Positions 25,056-32,433 are shown, numbered from the stretch's first letter. The stretch is 32,433 nucleotides of DNA from Polyangiaceae bacterium (GCA_020848455.1 JADLAB010000201.1:1-32433), one strand, 5' to 3'. A program made the numbers and translations. The notes: generated by a model from the letters alone, not told the origin.

Positions 25056-26036
25056 ATGCGTGCGTTCCGTACCGTGGCGAGCCTGCTGCTCGGCGTCGCG
25101 TGCGTCGTGACCGGGGTGCCCGAGGGGCGTGCGCAGCCCGCAGCGCCCCCGGGGGCCGCAGGCCAGAGCGCGAGCCCGACGCCGGGAGCCGGCCCCGCGG
25201 CCAAGGCCAAGCCGGGCGCGAAGAAGGCCGCGGCGCCGAGCAAGAAGGGCAAGAGCAAGAGCAAGAGCAAGAGCAAGAGCAAGACGAAGAAGGGCGCGCC
25301 GGTCGCGAACGGCGGCGCGACCGCCGGCACGGGCGACCGAGCGGCGGCCGGGGCGGGCGCGGTGGCCGGCAAGCGGCCGCGCCGCAAGGGCTGTCCGAAG
25401 GGCATGGTCTCCGTGCTCGGGGCCTTCTGCATCGACCAGTACGAGGCGGCGACCGTCGAGCTCCTGCCCGGGGGCAAGGTGAAGGCCCATTCGCCCTACG
25501 AGCCCGTGGCGGGGCTCGACGTGAAGGCGGTGAGTGCGAAGGGCAAGGTCCCCCAGGGCTACATCAGCCGGGACGAGGCCGAGCGGGCGTGCAGCCGCGC
25601 CGGCAAGCGCCTGTGCCGCGACGACGAGTGGCTGCAGGTGTGCCGCGGCAAGAAGAAGACCGTGTACCCCTACGGCGACGCCTGGACCGCGGGTCGGTGC
25701 AACGACCAGGGGCGCGCCGGGTTCAACGAGCTGCACGGCGGCAACGGTCAGCCGCCGCCCGAGTCGGCCTACGACTGGGAGAACCTCAACGACCCGCGGC
25801 TCAACCGGATGAAGGGGACCGTCGCGCCGGCCGGCCAGTTCGGCAAGTGCAAGAGCTCGTTCGGAGCCTACGACATGGTCGGCAACCTGCACGAGTGGAC
25901 GGCCGCGCCGGCGGGCACGTTCCGCGGCGGCTACTACCTCGACGTGCACCAGAACGGTGACGGCTGCGACTACCGCACGACGGCGCACGACCCGAAGTAC
26001 CACGACTACTCGACCGGGTTCCGGTGCTGTCTCTGA
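25056..26036 (+). CDS. Secreted FGE/SUMF1-fold protein
   Basis: A 326-residue exported protein. Residues 1-27 are a signal peptide (cleavage near GRA-Q). About 28-105 is an Ala/Pro then Lys/Ser-repeat linker (KSKSKSKSKSKTKKG). About 110-326 is a formylglycine-generating-enzyme (SUMF1) fold: KGMVSVLGAFCIDQYEAA, RAGKRLCRDDEWLQVC, YPYGDAW, YDMVGNLHEWTA, FRGGYYLD and a terminal STGFRCCL. Of the two catalytic cysteines of true FGE only one has a plausible counterpart (NGDGCDYRT), and the first is replaced by Asp (YLDVH), so formylglycine formation is doubtful. A structural or ligand-binding role is more likely. ATG 25056 is chosen for the signal peptide. It is divergent from truD and convergent with the 5'-nucleotidase. 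Confidence 0.87.
   Translation: MRAFRTVASLLLGVACVVTGVPEGRAQPAAPPGAAGQSASPTPGAGPAAKAKPGAKKAAAPSKKGKSKSKSKSKSKTKKGAPVANGGATAGTGDRAAAGAGAVAGKRPRRKGCPKGMVSVLGAFCIDQYEAATVELLPGGKVKAHSPYEPVAGLDVKAVSAKGKVPQGYISRDEAERACSRAGKRLCRDDEWLQVCRGKKKTVYPYGDAWTAGRCNDQGRAGFNELHGGNGQPPPESAYDWENLNDPRLNRMKGTVAPAGQFGKCKSSFGAYDMVGNLHEWTAAPAGTFRGGYYLDVHQNGDGCDYRTTAHDPKYHDYSTGFRCCL
25251..25280 (+). repeat. (AAGAGC)5 hexanucleotide repeat
   Basis: Five exact copies of AAGAGC within the FGE-fold gene, coding for Lys-Ser dipeptides in the linker after the signal peptide. Flanking codons (AAGGGC, AAGACG) extend the basic tract. Slippage would change linker length by two residues per unit without shifting frame. Confidence 0.9.
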
Positions 26037-26042
26037 CCCGAC

Positions 26043-26071
26043 TTCGCCCTTTCGGGCGCAAGTCTCGCGGC
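26043..26071 (+). repeat. REP-like palindromic element, copy B
   Basis: A 29-nt element beginning TTCGCCC-TTTC-GGGCG and ending CTCGCGGC, 6 nt after the stop of the FGE-fold gene. It matches the element at 26147-26175 on the other strand at 24 of 29 positions and a looser copy at 16053. The hairpin CGCCC-TTTC-GGGCG (26045-26058) may also help terminate transcription. Confidence 0.65.
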
Positions 26072-26146
26072 TCCAGAGATCAGGCTTCGGACTTCAGGCA
26101 CGGCGGCTACCGCGACCCACTGTCGCCCGAAGCCGGCTAGCCCGAA

Positions 26147-26179
26147 GCCACGAGTGTTTCGCCCGAAGGGGCGAAACAC
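26147..26179 (-). repeat. REP-like element copy C, strong hairpin between convergent genes
   Basis: It contains a perfect 11-bp inverted repeat GTGTTTCGCCC-GAAG-GGGCGAAACAC (26154-26179). The element proper (26147-26175, minus strand) is the inverted mate of copy B, about 75 nt away. It lies between the stop of the FGE-fold gene and the stop of the nucleotidase gene (26203), so it is well placed to act as a two-way terminator, although there is no U-tract. A partial further copy (CGCCCGAAGCC) is at about 26124. Confidence 0.7.
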
Positions 26180-26202
26180 GAGTCTGACTCGACCTGCGGC
26201 GG

Positions 26203-27762
26203 CTACAGCTCGTGGTGCATGACGCCGCGCGGTCCGCGGAAGTACTGGAGCGGCGAGTACGCGCACAGGTTCGAGACCCGTGAGGTGTAGAGGCACGCGT
26301 ACTCGCTCACCTGGTCGCCGAACAGGCTGAGCTCGTTGCCCTGCTTGAGGAGCGAGCCCCAGTAGGGGTGGAAGCAGCGGTCGATGCCGCGCTTGAGCTC
26401 GGCGTGCTGGTGCTCGAGCGCATGCAGCTCGGCCCGCCCGCGCTGCACGAGGCGCTTGAGGCGGACGGACTCGGCGCCGAGCGGGCTCGGGGCGGGCTCG
26501 CCCTCGGGGCTGGCGTGCGGGTGGCCGTTGCCCCCGGCGGGGCCGTGCCCGTTGCCTGCTTCGCCGCTGCGCTGCAGGAGCCGGGCGAGCTCGCGCAAGT
26601 GCTGGCCGTGGTGGCGGATCACGTCCTCGAGCTCGGCGCGCCGGTCGCCGAGCAGGACCGAGCGCGTGAGGTCGGGCCGGGCGGTCACGTGCGCGGCGAT
26701 CTCGGTCTCGAGCTCCTGGATGATCATCGCCGTCCGCCAGGTCGACTCCTTCTTCGAGCGCAGCATGTCGCCGTAGATGTGATCGCCCACGTAGAGGACC
26801 CGGTTCTCGGTGACGCCGAGCGCCTGCTGCAGCTCCTGGAGGCTGCCGCCCTCGTAGACGCGGCCGCGCTCGAGGGGCAGCTTGGCGGGCACGAGCTTGT
26901 CGCCGCGGCGCTCCCAGAGCGGCGCGCCCTCCTGGAAGAAGCTCGGCTTCTTCGCGGCCACGATCACGGCGTCGAAGAGGCCCTGGAAGCCGGGGTAGTC
27001 GGGCAGGGTGCCGTCGAACAGGTAGCTCAAGATCTTGCGCGTGTAGGCCCAGCGCGAGTTGGTGAGCAGGAAGATGCGCTTGCCCGCCGAGCGCAGCTTG
27101 TGGAGCGTCGGGCCGAGCGCGGGATCGCGCTCGATGTAGCGCTCGGGACGGGCGACCACCTGGTCGAGGATGGTGCCGTCGCGGTGTGCCTCGTCGATGC
27201 ACTCGCGGATGTCGGTGAAGAGCCGCTCGTAGGCGCACGGCTCGCCCCGTGCCTCGAGCGCCTCGATGATGCTCACGAACATCGCGACCTCGGAGAGCGC
27301 GTAGAGCGTGTCGATCCAGTGGTAGCGCTCGCTGCGCGGCCGGACGCGGCGCTCGTGGTAGAGCGCCACGAGCTCCTCCTTACCGAGCTCGCGCAGGCCG
27401 TGGTAGCCCTTCCGCACCACCTTGAAGCGGTTCATCTTGAGCACGTTGCCGAGCCGCTTGTCGATGAGCAGACCGCGGATCGGGAAGTCGACCGCGTAGG
27501 GGATGTCGCCGAGCAGCGCAGGGTAGCCCCGGGCCACGAGCTTCGGCACCGTGGCCGCGATGCTGAGCCGGTCCATCTCGCTCTGGCGGTAGAGCGCGAG
27601 CGTGTAGTCCATGTCGAAGCCGACCCAGTCGATCTGCGACATGCGCAGCGAGCGGTTGACGTAGACGCGACTCGCGGCCGGCACGGGTGCCGGCCGGTCC
27701 TCGAGCCCGAGCGCGGCGGCCGTGGCGTCGTCGTACAAGGGAAGGTCGAGCTGCTCGGTCAC
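26203..27762 (-). CDS. HAD-IG family 5'-nucleotidase
   Basis: A 519-residue member of the HAD-IG nucleotidase family (related to cytosolic purine 5'-nucleotidase NT5C2), which dephosphorylates nucleoside monophosphates. Motif I is VGFDMDYTLA with nucleophile Asp50 and acid/base Asp52. Motif II is LLTNSRWAYT, motif III has Lys in VAAKKPSFF, and motif IV is YVGDHIYGDML. Blocks such as FPIRGLLIDKRLGNVLKMNRF are typical. A Gly/His/Pro-rich loop (GNGHGPAGGNGHPHASPEG) interrupts the C-terminal helical part. The start is GTG 27762; the next ATG, at residue 41, would remove the conserved VYVNRSLR segment. It is divergent from the ABC transporter genes (114 nt) and convergent with the FGE-fold gene. 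Confidence 0.92.
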   Translation of the reverse strand: MTEQLDLPLYDDATAAALGLEDRPAPVPAASRVYVNRSLRMSQIDWVGFDMDYTLALYRQSEMDRLSIAATVPKLVARGYPALLGDIPYAVDFPIRGLLIDKRLGNVLKMNRFKVVRKGYHGLRELGKEELVALYHERRVRPRSERYHWIDTLYALSEVAMFVSIIEALEARGEPCAYERLFTDIRECIDEAHRDGTILDQVVARPERYIERDPALGPTLHKLRSAGKRIFLLTNSRWAYTRKILSYLFDGTLPDYPGFQGLFDAVIVAAKKPSFFQEGAPLWERRGDKLVPAKLPLERGRVYEGGSLQELQQALGVTENRVLYVGDHIYGDMLRSKKESTWRTAMIIQELETEIAAHVTARPDLTRSVLLGDRRAELEDVIRHHGQHLRELARLLQRSGEAGNGHGPAGGNGHPHASPEGEPAPSPLGAESVRLKRLVQRGRAELHALEHQHAELKRGIDRCFHPYWGSLLKQGNELSLFGDQVSEYACLYTSRVSNLCAYSPLQYFRGPRGVMHHEL

Positions 27763-27821
27763 GACTTCGGACTGACTGGCGATGCGCTGAGCCTATCAGA
27801 CGCCTCGCCCACGCATGGAGT

Positions 27822-27851
27822 TTGACGCAGCTCGCGCGCCAGTGCGAGCGT
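27822..27851 (+). promoter_or_regulatory. Candidate promoter of the ABC transporter genes
   Basis: TTGACG (27822-27827), an 18-nt spacer and GAGCGT (27846-27851). The layout is the same as the DUF4398-OmpA promoter (TTGACG, 18 nt, TAGCGT), but the first -10 base is wrong. The predicted start is about 20-25 nt before the ATPase gene. Confidence 0.35.
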
Positions 27852-27876
27852 TCGGCCCTGGAACCGAGCGACCGAG

Positions 27877-28629
27877 GTGCGCGTGGGTGAGGTAGAGAGC
27901 GTCATCGCGGTCGACGCGCTCACGAAGCGCTTCGGCAAAGGCAAGGCGGAGCGCACGGTGCTCGACGCCGTGAGCCTGCGGGTCGAGCCCGGCGAGCTCG
28001 TGGCCATCGTGGGACCGAGCGGCTGCGGCAAGAGCACCCTGCTCGGGATCCTGGGCGGGCTCGACCGGGCGTTCGAGGGCGAGGTGCGCCTGTTCGGACG
28101 CGACGTGCGCGCGCTCTCCGACGGGGCGCTGTCGGCCCTGCGCGGGCGGCGCATCGGCTTCGTGTTCCAGGCGTTCCATCTCTTGCCGCACCTCACGGCG
28201 CTCGACAACGTGCTCGCGCCGTCGCTGTTCCGGAAGGTCCCCGACGGCCGCGCGGGTGAGGCGCGCCTGCGCGCGCGGGCCGAGCGGCTGCTCGCCGACG
28301 TGGGGCTGCCGGGGCGCGGCAGCGACGTGCCCGCCGCGTGCTCGGGGGGCGAGCGGCAGCGCATCGCCGTCGCGCGGGCGCTCCTGCTCGAGCCCGAGCT
28401 GCTGCTGTGCGACGAGCCGTCGGGCAACCTCGACGTCGAGACCGGCGGGCAGATCATCGACATCTTCGCGGCCTTGCACCGGGACACGGGGCTCACGGTG
28501 GTGGTCGTGACCCACGACGAAGCGCTCGCGGCGCGGGCCGGGCGCGTGCTCGGACTCCGGCGGGGTCGGCTCGAGCCGCGTCCGGGCGCGAGCGCCGCGA
28601 CGCCCGACGAGCGGCGGGCCGAGGCATGA
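27877..28629 (+). CDS. ABC transporter ATPase (LolD/MacB type)
   Basis: A 250-residue nucleotide-binding subunit. Walker A is G46PSGCGKST, the Q-loop FVFQAFHLLPHLTALDNV, the signature CSGGERQR from Cys155 (Cys replacing the usual Leu), Walker B LLLCDEPSGNLD with Asp179 and Glu180, and the H-loop His213 in VTHDEA. FQxFHLLPHLTALDNV and GNLD place it in the LolD/MacB/FtsE branch, which energises lipoprotein release or mechanotransmission rather than import. The start is GTG 27877, or perhaps GTG 27883; both lack a strong ribosome binding site. It overlaps the permease gene by 4 nt (ATGA), so the two are coupled. Confidence 0.93.
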   Translation: MRVGEVESVIAVDALTKRFGKGKAERTVLDAVSLRVEPGELVAIVGPSGCGKSTLLGILGGLDRAFEGEVRLFGRDVRALSDGALSALRGRRIGFVFQAFHLLPHLTALDNVLAPSLFRKVPDGRAGEARLRARAERLLADVGLPGRGSDVPAACSGGERQRIAVARALLLEPELLLCDEPSGNLDVETGGQIIDIFAALHRDTGLTVVVVTHDEALAARAGRVLGLRRGRLEPRPGASAATPDERRAEA

Positions 28630-30035
28630 GGACGGTGGCCCTGTGGCGGCTCGTGCGGCGCGATCTGCGCCGCGCCCGGGGGGCGCTCGTATCGAGCGGC
28701 TTCGGCATCGCCGCGGGCACGGCCGCGCTCGTGTTCTTCGTGGCGCTGTGGCTCGGCTTGTCCGCGTGGCTGCGCGAGCGGTTTCCGTCCGAGCAGGTCG
28801 AGCTCGAGCCGCCGAAGGGCGAGGACGCCGGGCTCTTCGGTCTCGCCTTCGAGACCGAGCCGCCGGCCGTCACGGCCGAGGCGCTCGAGGCCCTGCAGCA
28901 GGAGCCCTACGTCGTCGCCGTGTACCCGAAGCTCCGCTTCGCCTTCCCGGCGAGCGCGCGCGGGGAGCTGCTCGGGCGGAAATTCGGGGTGGGCGAGATG
29001 CCGGGCGACGCCGTCGACGCGGCCGTCGTGCAGGCTGAGCTCGGACCGGAGCGACACTTCGCCGACCCGCTCGACGATGCCGAGACCGCTTGTACGACGG
29101 ACGAGGAGTGCCCCGCGCCCGCGTACTGCGAGCTCGCGGGCGGCCAGAAGCGCGGCTTGTGCAGCGACCCGGTGCCCGCCGTCGTGAGCCCCTACATCGT
29201 CGAGATCTTCGACAAGACCATCGCCCCGGCGCACCGCATGCCGCCCTTCGCCAAGACCCTGATCGGCCTCGCCGAGGGGGTCGTGTTCGACATGTGGATC
29301 GGCGAGTCGCAGCTCGGACGATCGAAGCACGGCGCGCTGCGGCGCGTGGCGATGCGGATCGTGGGCATCTCGAGCCGCGCCATCGACGTCGGGATCACGC
29401 TGCCGCTCGAGGTCGTGCGGCGCTGGAACCGCGAGTTCACCGGCAGCGCGGCCGACTCGTACTCGAGCGTGGCGGTGCGCGTGCGGTCGGGGGCCGACCT
29501 CGGTCCGCTCACGGCGCGCGCCGCGGCGCTCGAGCTCGTGCCGCGCGACACGCGGGCACGCGACGTCGGCGCGCTCGTGACCGTCGTCGGTGCGCTCCTC
29601 ACGCTCGTCGCGGTGGTCATCCTGGCGATCAGCGCCTCGAACATCGCGTACACCTTCCTCGTGCTCGTGAGCGAGCGACAGCGCGAGATCGCGCTCTACC
29701 GGGCCATCGGCGCCTCCGGGCGCGACATGTTCGGCTGGCTCATGGCGCTCGCGCTCGCCGTCGGGACCAGCGCCGGGGCGGCCGGCCTGCTCCTCGGACG
29801 CGGGGCCGCGGCGCTCGTCGAGAGGCTCGCGACGGCCGGGCTCGACCTCGGCTTCGCCAGGCTCGAGCCGCTCGTCCCCGACTTTCCGTTCAAGCCGGAG
29901 CGCTTCTTCGCGTTCCCGCCGTGGCTCTGGCTCGGCGCCGTCGCGTTCGCGGCGTTCTTCGCGGCCTTGGGGGCGGTCGGGCCGGCGCGGCGCGCGCGGC
30001 GCGTGGAGCCGATGGCGGCGCTCGCGGCCGGCTGA
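28626..30035 (+). CDS. FtsX-like ABC permease with Cys-rich periplasmic insert
   Basis: A 469-residue permease of MacB/LolC-E topology. The first membrane helix (about 20-40, SGFGIAAGTAALVFFVALWLG) is followed by a large periplasmic domain (about 45-310). Three C-terminal helices then span the membrane: VTVVGALLTLVAVVILAISA, MALALAVGTSAGAAGLLLG and WLWLGAVAFAAFFAALGAVG. The FtsX motif SERQREIALYRAIGASGRDM lies between the second and third helices, and the end RRVEPMAALAAG is typical. Within the periplasmic domain is a four-Cys module (Cys156, Cys162, Cys168, Cys179; CTTDEECPAPAYCELAGG), unusual for this family. It is coupled to the ATPase gene and probably works as a homodimer with it. The lipoprotein hydrolase gene follows 91 nt downstream. 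Confidence 0.92.
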   Translation: MRTVALWRLVRRDLRRARGALVSSGFGIAAGTAALVFFVALWLGLSAWLRERFPSEQVELEPPKGEDAGLFGLAFETEPPAVTAEALEALQQEPYVVAVYPKLRFAFPASARGELLGRKFGVGEMPGDAVDAAVVQAELGPERHFADPLDDAETACTTDEECPAPAYCELAGGQKRGLCSDPVPAVVSPYIVEIFDKTIAPAHRMPPFAKTLIGLAEGVVFDMWIGESQLGRSKHGALRRVAMRIVGISSRAIDVGITLPLEVVRRWNREFTGSAADSYSSVAVRVRSGADLGPLTARAAALELVPRDTRARDVGALVTVVGALLTLVAVVILAISASNIAYTFLVLVSERQREIALYRAIGASGRDMFGWLMALALAVGTSAGAAGLLLGRGAAALVERLATAGLDLGFARLEPLVPDFPFKPERFFAFPPWLWLGAVAFAAFFAALGAVGPARRARRVEPMAALAAG

Positions 30036-30126
30036 GCGACCCGTGCGCGGCGACCCGGGCCGAAGGGCCGTGCCGGGAGCGCGCTTTTGGTGGCGTCGCG
30101 GCGGCGATGCGCGCAGCCTTTCGATC

Positions 30127-32205
30127 GTGAAGCGAGCGCTGGCGGGTGGAGCGACCGGGGTGGGGTGGAGCTGCGCGCAGGGAGCGCACCGCGCGGTGGC
30201 CGTGGCCGTGGCGCTCCTCGGGGCCGCCGGCTGCTCGGGGCAGGAGCCCGCGGCGCCGCTGCTCGCCATGGACTTCACGTCGCACGCGGCCTACGCCGCG
30301 CCGCTGCCCAGCGAGCACCTGCGCAAGCCGGACGGGACCATCGACGTCTCGGGCCTGCCCAACCCGGACGGCAACGACCTCGCGGGGCGGGTCCTCGCCC
30401 TGCTCGACGGCGTCGAGGGCTTCGCCGCGACGGCGGGCATCTTCTTCGCGGCCGAGGTGCCGCTCGATCCGGCTAGCCTGCCCGACCTCGCGGGGAGCGT
30501 CGCCGCGGGCGCGCCGCTCTTTCTCGTCGGCGTCGAGCCCGCGGCGCCGGACTTCGGCATGCGCTACCCGGTCGACGTCGCCTTCGAGGCGGACGGGGGG
30601 CCCTTCGGTGCGGCGAACCTGCTCACGGCCCTGCCGCTGCAGGGCATCCCGCTCCGCCCCGGCACGCGCTACGCGCTCGTCGTCACGCAAGGCGTCCGGG
30701 CGGCCGACGGGCGGGCGCTCGGCACACCGCCGGCCCTGACCGCGCTGCTCGAGGGCGGGCGGCCGGAGGGGCTCGCGGACGCGGCCTTCGCGGCCTACCG
30801 CGACGCCTTCGGTGCGCTGGGCACGCTCGGGATCGACACGGCCGCCCTGGCGGGGCTCGCCGTCTTCGAGACCGGCCGGCCCGCGGACGAGCTCCTGCGC
30901 TTCGTCGAGCACGCGCGCGCGCGCCCGGTGCCCGTCCCGCTCGTGCCCTTCGCCAAGACGGACGAGTTTCCGACCTACTGCGTGTACGCGAGCCGCATCG
31001 CGCTGCCCGTCTACCAGACGGGGGTCCCACCCTACGGCTCGGAGGGGGGCGCCTTCGGACACGCCGGCGACGGCACGCCGCTCGTCGACCACGAGGAGGA
31101 GTCGCGCGTCGTCGTCACCGTGCCGCGCGCCGCCATGCCCGCGGCGGGCTGGCCGACGGCGGTCATGATCCGCACGGGCGGCGGCGGCGACCGCCCGCTC
31201 GTCGACCGCGGCGTCGAGGCGGTGCACGGGGGCCCGGCGCTCGTCCCCGGCAGCGGGCCGGCCCAGGACTTCGCCTCGGTCGGGTTCGCGGGCCTCACCT
31301 TCGACGGTCCGCACGGCGGCCTGCGCAACGTCACGCACGACGACGAGCAGTTCCTGATGTTCAACGTCGGCAACCCCGCTGCGCTGCGCGACAACGTGCG
31401 CCAGAGCGCGCTCGAGGCGGCGCTCCTGCCGGACGTCCTCGCGGGCCTCGTGCTCGACGTGAGCGACTGCCCGGGCGCCGGTGCCGAGGCGCGCTTCGAC
31501 ACCGGCAAGCTCGCGCTCATGGGCCACTCGATGGGCGCGACCATCGCGCCGCTCACTCTCGCGCTCGAGCCGCGCTACGGCGCGACGATCCTGAGCGGCG
31601 CCGGCGGCAGCTACATCGAGAACGTGGTGTACAAGCTGAGCCCCCTCGCGGTGAAGCCCCTGCTCGAGGTGCTGGTGGGCTACGCCAAGATCGGCCGCAA
31701 GCTCGCCCGACACGACGCCTTGCTCAGCATCCTGCAGTGGGCGGGCGAGCCCGCCGACCCGCCGCTCTACGCGCGCGCCATCGTCGCCGAGCCCGCGGCC
31801 GGCACGGCGCCGCGCCACGTCCTCATGATCCAGGGGATCGTGGACACCTACATCCTGCCGCCGATCGCCAACGCCACGAGCCTGTCGCTCGGCCTCGATC
31901 TCGCGGGCGAGGAGCTCGACGCGAGCTCGCCCGAGCTCGCCGGCTTCCGGTCGCTCGGCGAGCTCTTGCGCTACTCGGGCGGCGCCGCGATCGCCCTGCC
32001 CGCGAGCGGCAACCGCGTGGTCGGCGGGCATGCGGCGACCGCGGTCGTGCGCCAGCACCTCGAGGACGGCGTCGAGGACGGTCACGAGGTGATGTACCAG
32101 ACCGCGGCGCCCAAGCACGAGTACCGCTGCCTGCTCCGGAGCTTTGCCGCGGGTGACACGCCGGTGGTCGTGGACGGCGCGGGGGAGCTCGACCCCTGTC
32201 CGTGA
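30127..32205 (+). CDS. Lipoprotein alpha/beta hydrolase
   Basis: A 692-residue protein with a signal peptide and lipobox AAGC (ALLGAAGCSGQEP) and a long N-terminal part of unknown fold (about 45-300, with a bacterial-Ig-like VPLDPASLPDL / GTRYALVVTQGVRAADGRAL region). A C-terminal alpha/beta hydrolase domain follows. Candidate triad: Ser468 in ALMGHSMGATIAP, Asp573 in IQGIVDTYI, and His635 in VVGGHAAT. It resembles large extracellular lipases or esterases of myxobacteria that pair an Ig-like domain with a hydrolase. The start is GTG 30127; longer in-frame versions put 28 arginine-rich residues before the signal. It follows the permease by 91 nt on the same strand and is possibly cotranscribed. 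The substrate is unknown. Confidence 0.85.
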   Translation: MKRALAGGATGVGWSCAQGAHRAVAVAVALLGAAGCSGQEPAAPLLAMDFTSHAAYAAPLPSEHLRKPDGTIDVSGLPNPDGNDLAGRVLALLDGVEGFAATAGIFFAAEVPLDPASLPDLAGSVAAGAPLFLVGVEPAAPDFGMRYPVDVAFEADGGPFGAANLLTALPLQGIPLRPGTRYALVVTQGVRAADGRALGTPPALTALLEGGRPEGLADAAFAAYRDAFGALGTLGIDTAALAGLAVFETGRPADELLRFVEHARARPVPVPLVPFAKTDEFPTYCVYASRIALPVYQTGVPPYGSEGGAFGHAGDGTPLVDHEEESRVVVTVPRAAMPAAGWPTAVMIRTGGGGDRPLVDRGVEAVHGGPALVPGSGPAQDFASVGFAGLTFDGPHGGLRNVTHDDEQFLMFNVGNPAALRDNVRQSALEAALLPDVLAGLVLDVSDCPGAGAEARFDTGKLALMGHSMGATIAPLTLALEPRYGATILSGAGGSYIENVVYKLSPLAVKPLLEVLVGYAKIGRKLARHDALLSILQWAGEPADPPLYARAIVAEPAAGTAPRHVLMIQGIVDTYILPPIANATSLSLGLDLAGEELDASSPELAGFRSLGELLRYSGGAAIALPASGNRVVGGHAATAVVRQHLEDGVEDGHEVMYQTAAPKHEYRCLLRSFAAGDTPVVVDGAGELDPCP

Positions 32206-32218
32206 GCAAGGCGCCCGG

Positions 32219-32365
32219 GGGTCGCCCGGGGGCAGGGGCATGCGGCTCGGCGCCGCGTGGGCCCCGCCCCCGACTCGCGCTGCGGCGCGGAGAGGGTCGC
32301 CCGGGAGCAGGGGCATGCGGCTCGGCGCCGCGTGGGCCCCGCCCCCGACTCGCGCTGCGGCGCGG
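32219..32365. repeat. 75-bp tandem repeat with internal hairpins
   Basis: Two copies with a 75-bp period (32219-32290 and 32294-32365) that differ at one base (CCCGGGGG versus CCCGGGAG). Each contains a strong stem: GGGGC..GCGGC-TCGGC-GCCGC..GCCCC. It begins 13 nt after the hydrolase stop, so it may act as a double terminator. A 75-nt period is a multiple of three, so open frames run through it, but none has a ribosome binding site or sensible composition. Confidence 0.88.
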
Positions 32366-32386
32366 GCACGGGGCTAGTGGCGGGGT

Positions 32387-32433
32387 GTGAGCTCGAGCGC
32401 CCGCGTCCTCGCGCTCGACATCGGGGCCCTCCC
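32387..32433 (+). CDS. Possible start of a further gene (cut by window edge)
   Basis: From the GTG at 32387 the frame reads MSSSARVLALDIGAL and runs off the window. The hydrophobic strand followed by DIG resembles the phosphate-1 strand of actin-like ATPase or RuvX-type folds, but 15 residues cannot decide it. A G-rich stretch (GGCGGGG) just upstream could be the ribosome binding site. Confidence 0.35.
   Translation, partial: MSSSARVLALDIGAL

Noticed and set aside
23664-26003. 779-codon minus-strand frame across truD and the FGE-fold gene
   Set aside because: It overlaps two well-supported genes in other frames and has no domain-like sequence.
27759-30278. 839-codon minus-strand frame opposite the ABC transporter genes
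   Set aside because: It is antisense to an ATPase and permease with all family motifs. The translation is repetitive Arg/Glu/His/Ala.
29890-32316. 808-codon minus-strand frame opposite the hydrolase gene
   Set aside because: It is antisense shadow with no recognisable fold and starts inside the 75-bp repeats.
32144-32390. Short coding frames through the 75-bp repeats
   Set aside because: They are open only because the repeat length is a multiple of three and GC is high. There is no ribosome binding site, and composition is Arg/Pro/Ala/Gly only.

Overview
The window is very GC-rich, strongly codon-biased chromosomal DNA from what is most likely a myxobacterium (Myxococcota, perhaps Polyangia). 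That placement is inferred from lipoproteins with thrombospondin type 3 repeats, short Cys-rich extracellular modules, an OmpA lipoprotein, an ExbB-ExbD-TonB set and a str operon of deltaproteobacterial type. I see no phage, transposase, CRISPR array, rRNA or tRNA gene. No stretch longer than 300 bases lacks a gene.

Layout. 1-3.6 kb: the str operon on the minus strand, rpsL-rpsG-fusA-tuf (tuf cut by the window edge), behind a clear sigma70-type promoter. 3.7-5.5 kb: two convergent genes for unrecognised lipoproteins. 5.5-12.1 kb, plus strand: a B12-binding-type radical SAM protein resembling hopanoid C-3 methylase HpnR, a membrane protein with a DUF4105/Lnb-like NlpC/P60-type domain, a divergent class I glutamine amidotransferase, and transketolase. 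12.06-12.17 kb: an inverted array of CAGTnnT heptads fills the gap between two convergent genes. 12.2-16 kb: one 1278-residue membrane protein of unknown function. 16.3-19.7 kb, minus strand: an envelope cluster made of a small DUF4398-like lipoprotein, an OmpA/thrombospondin-3 lipoprotein translationally coupled to it, and a secreted TPR/Cys-rich/beta-barrel protein. 20-24.9 kb, minus strand: lexA with its own promoter, a cyclic-nucleotide-binding protein, TonB, ExbD and ExbB in a tight operon, and truD (tRNA pseudouridine synthase). 25-27.8 kb: a secreted FGE/SUMF1-fold protein convergent with a HAD-IG 5'-nucleotidase, with paired REP-like palindromes between them. 27.9-32.2 kb, plus strand: an ABC exporter ATPase, an FtsX-type permease with a Cys-rich periplasmic insert, and a large lipoprotein alpha/beta hydrolase. 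32.2-32.4 kb: two copies of a 75-bp hairpin repeat, then perhaps the start of another gene.

The common theme outside the housekeeping genes is the cell envelope. There are five lipobox proteins, an ABC system of LolCDE/MacB type, a proton-driven ExbBD-TonB complex, a peptidoglycan-binding OmpA protein and a candidate lipoprotein-modifying enzyme. The most unusual signals are the Lnb-like protein, the 1278-residue membrane protein, the heptad array, the 29-bp palindromic repeat family, and the pairing of two DUF4398-like lipoproteins.
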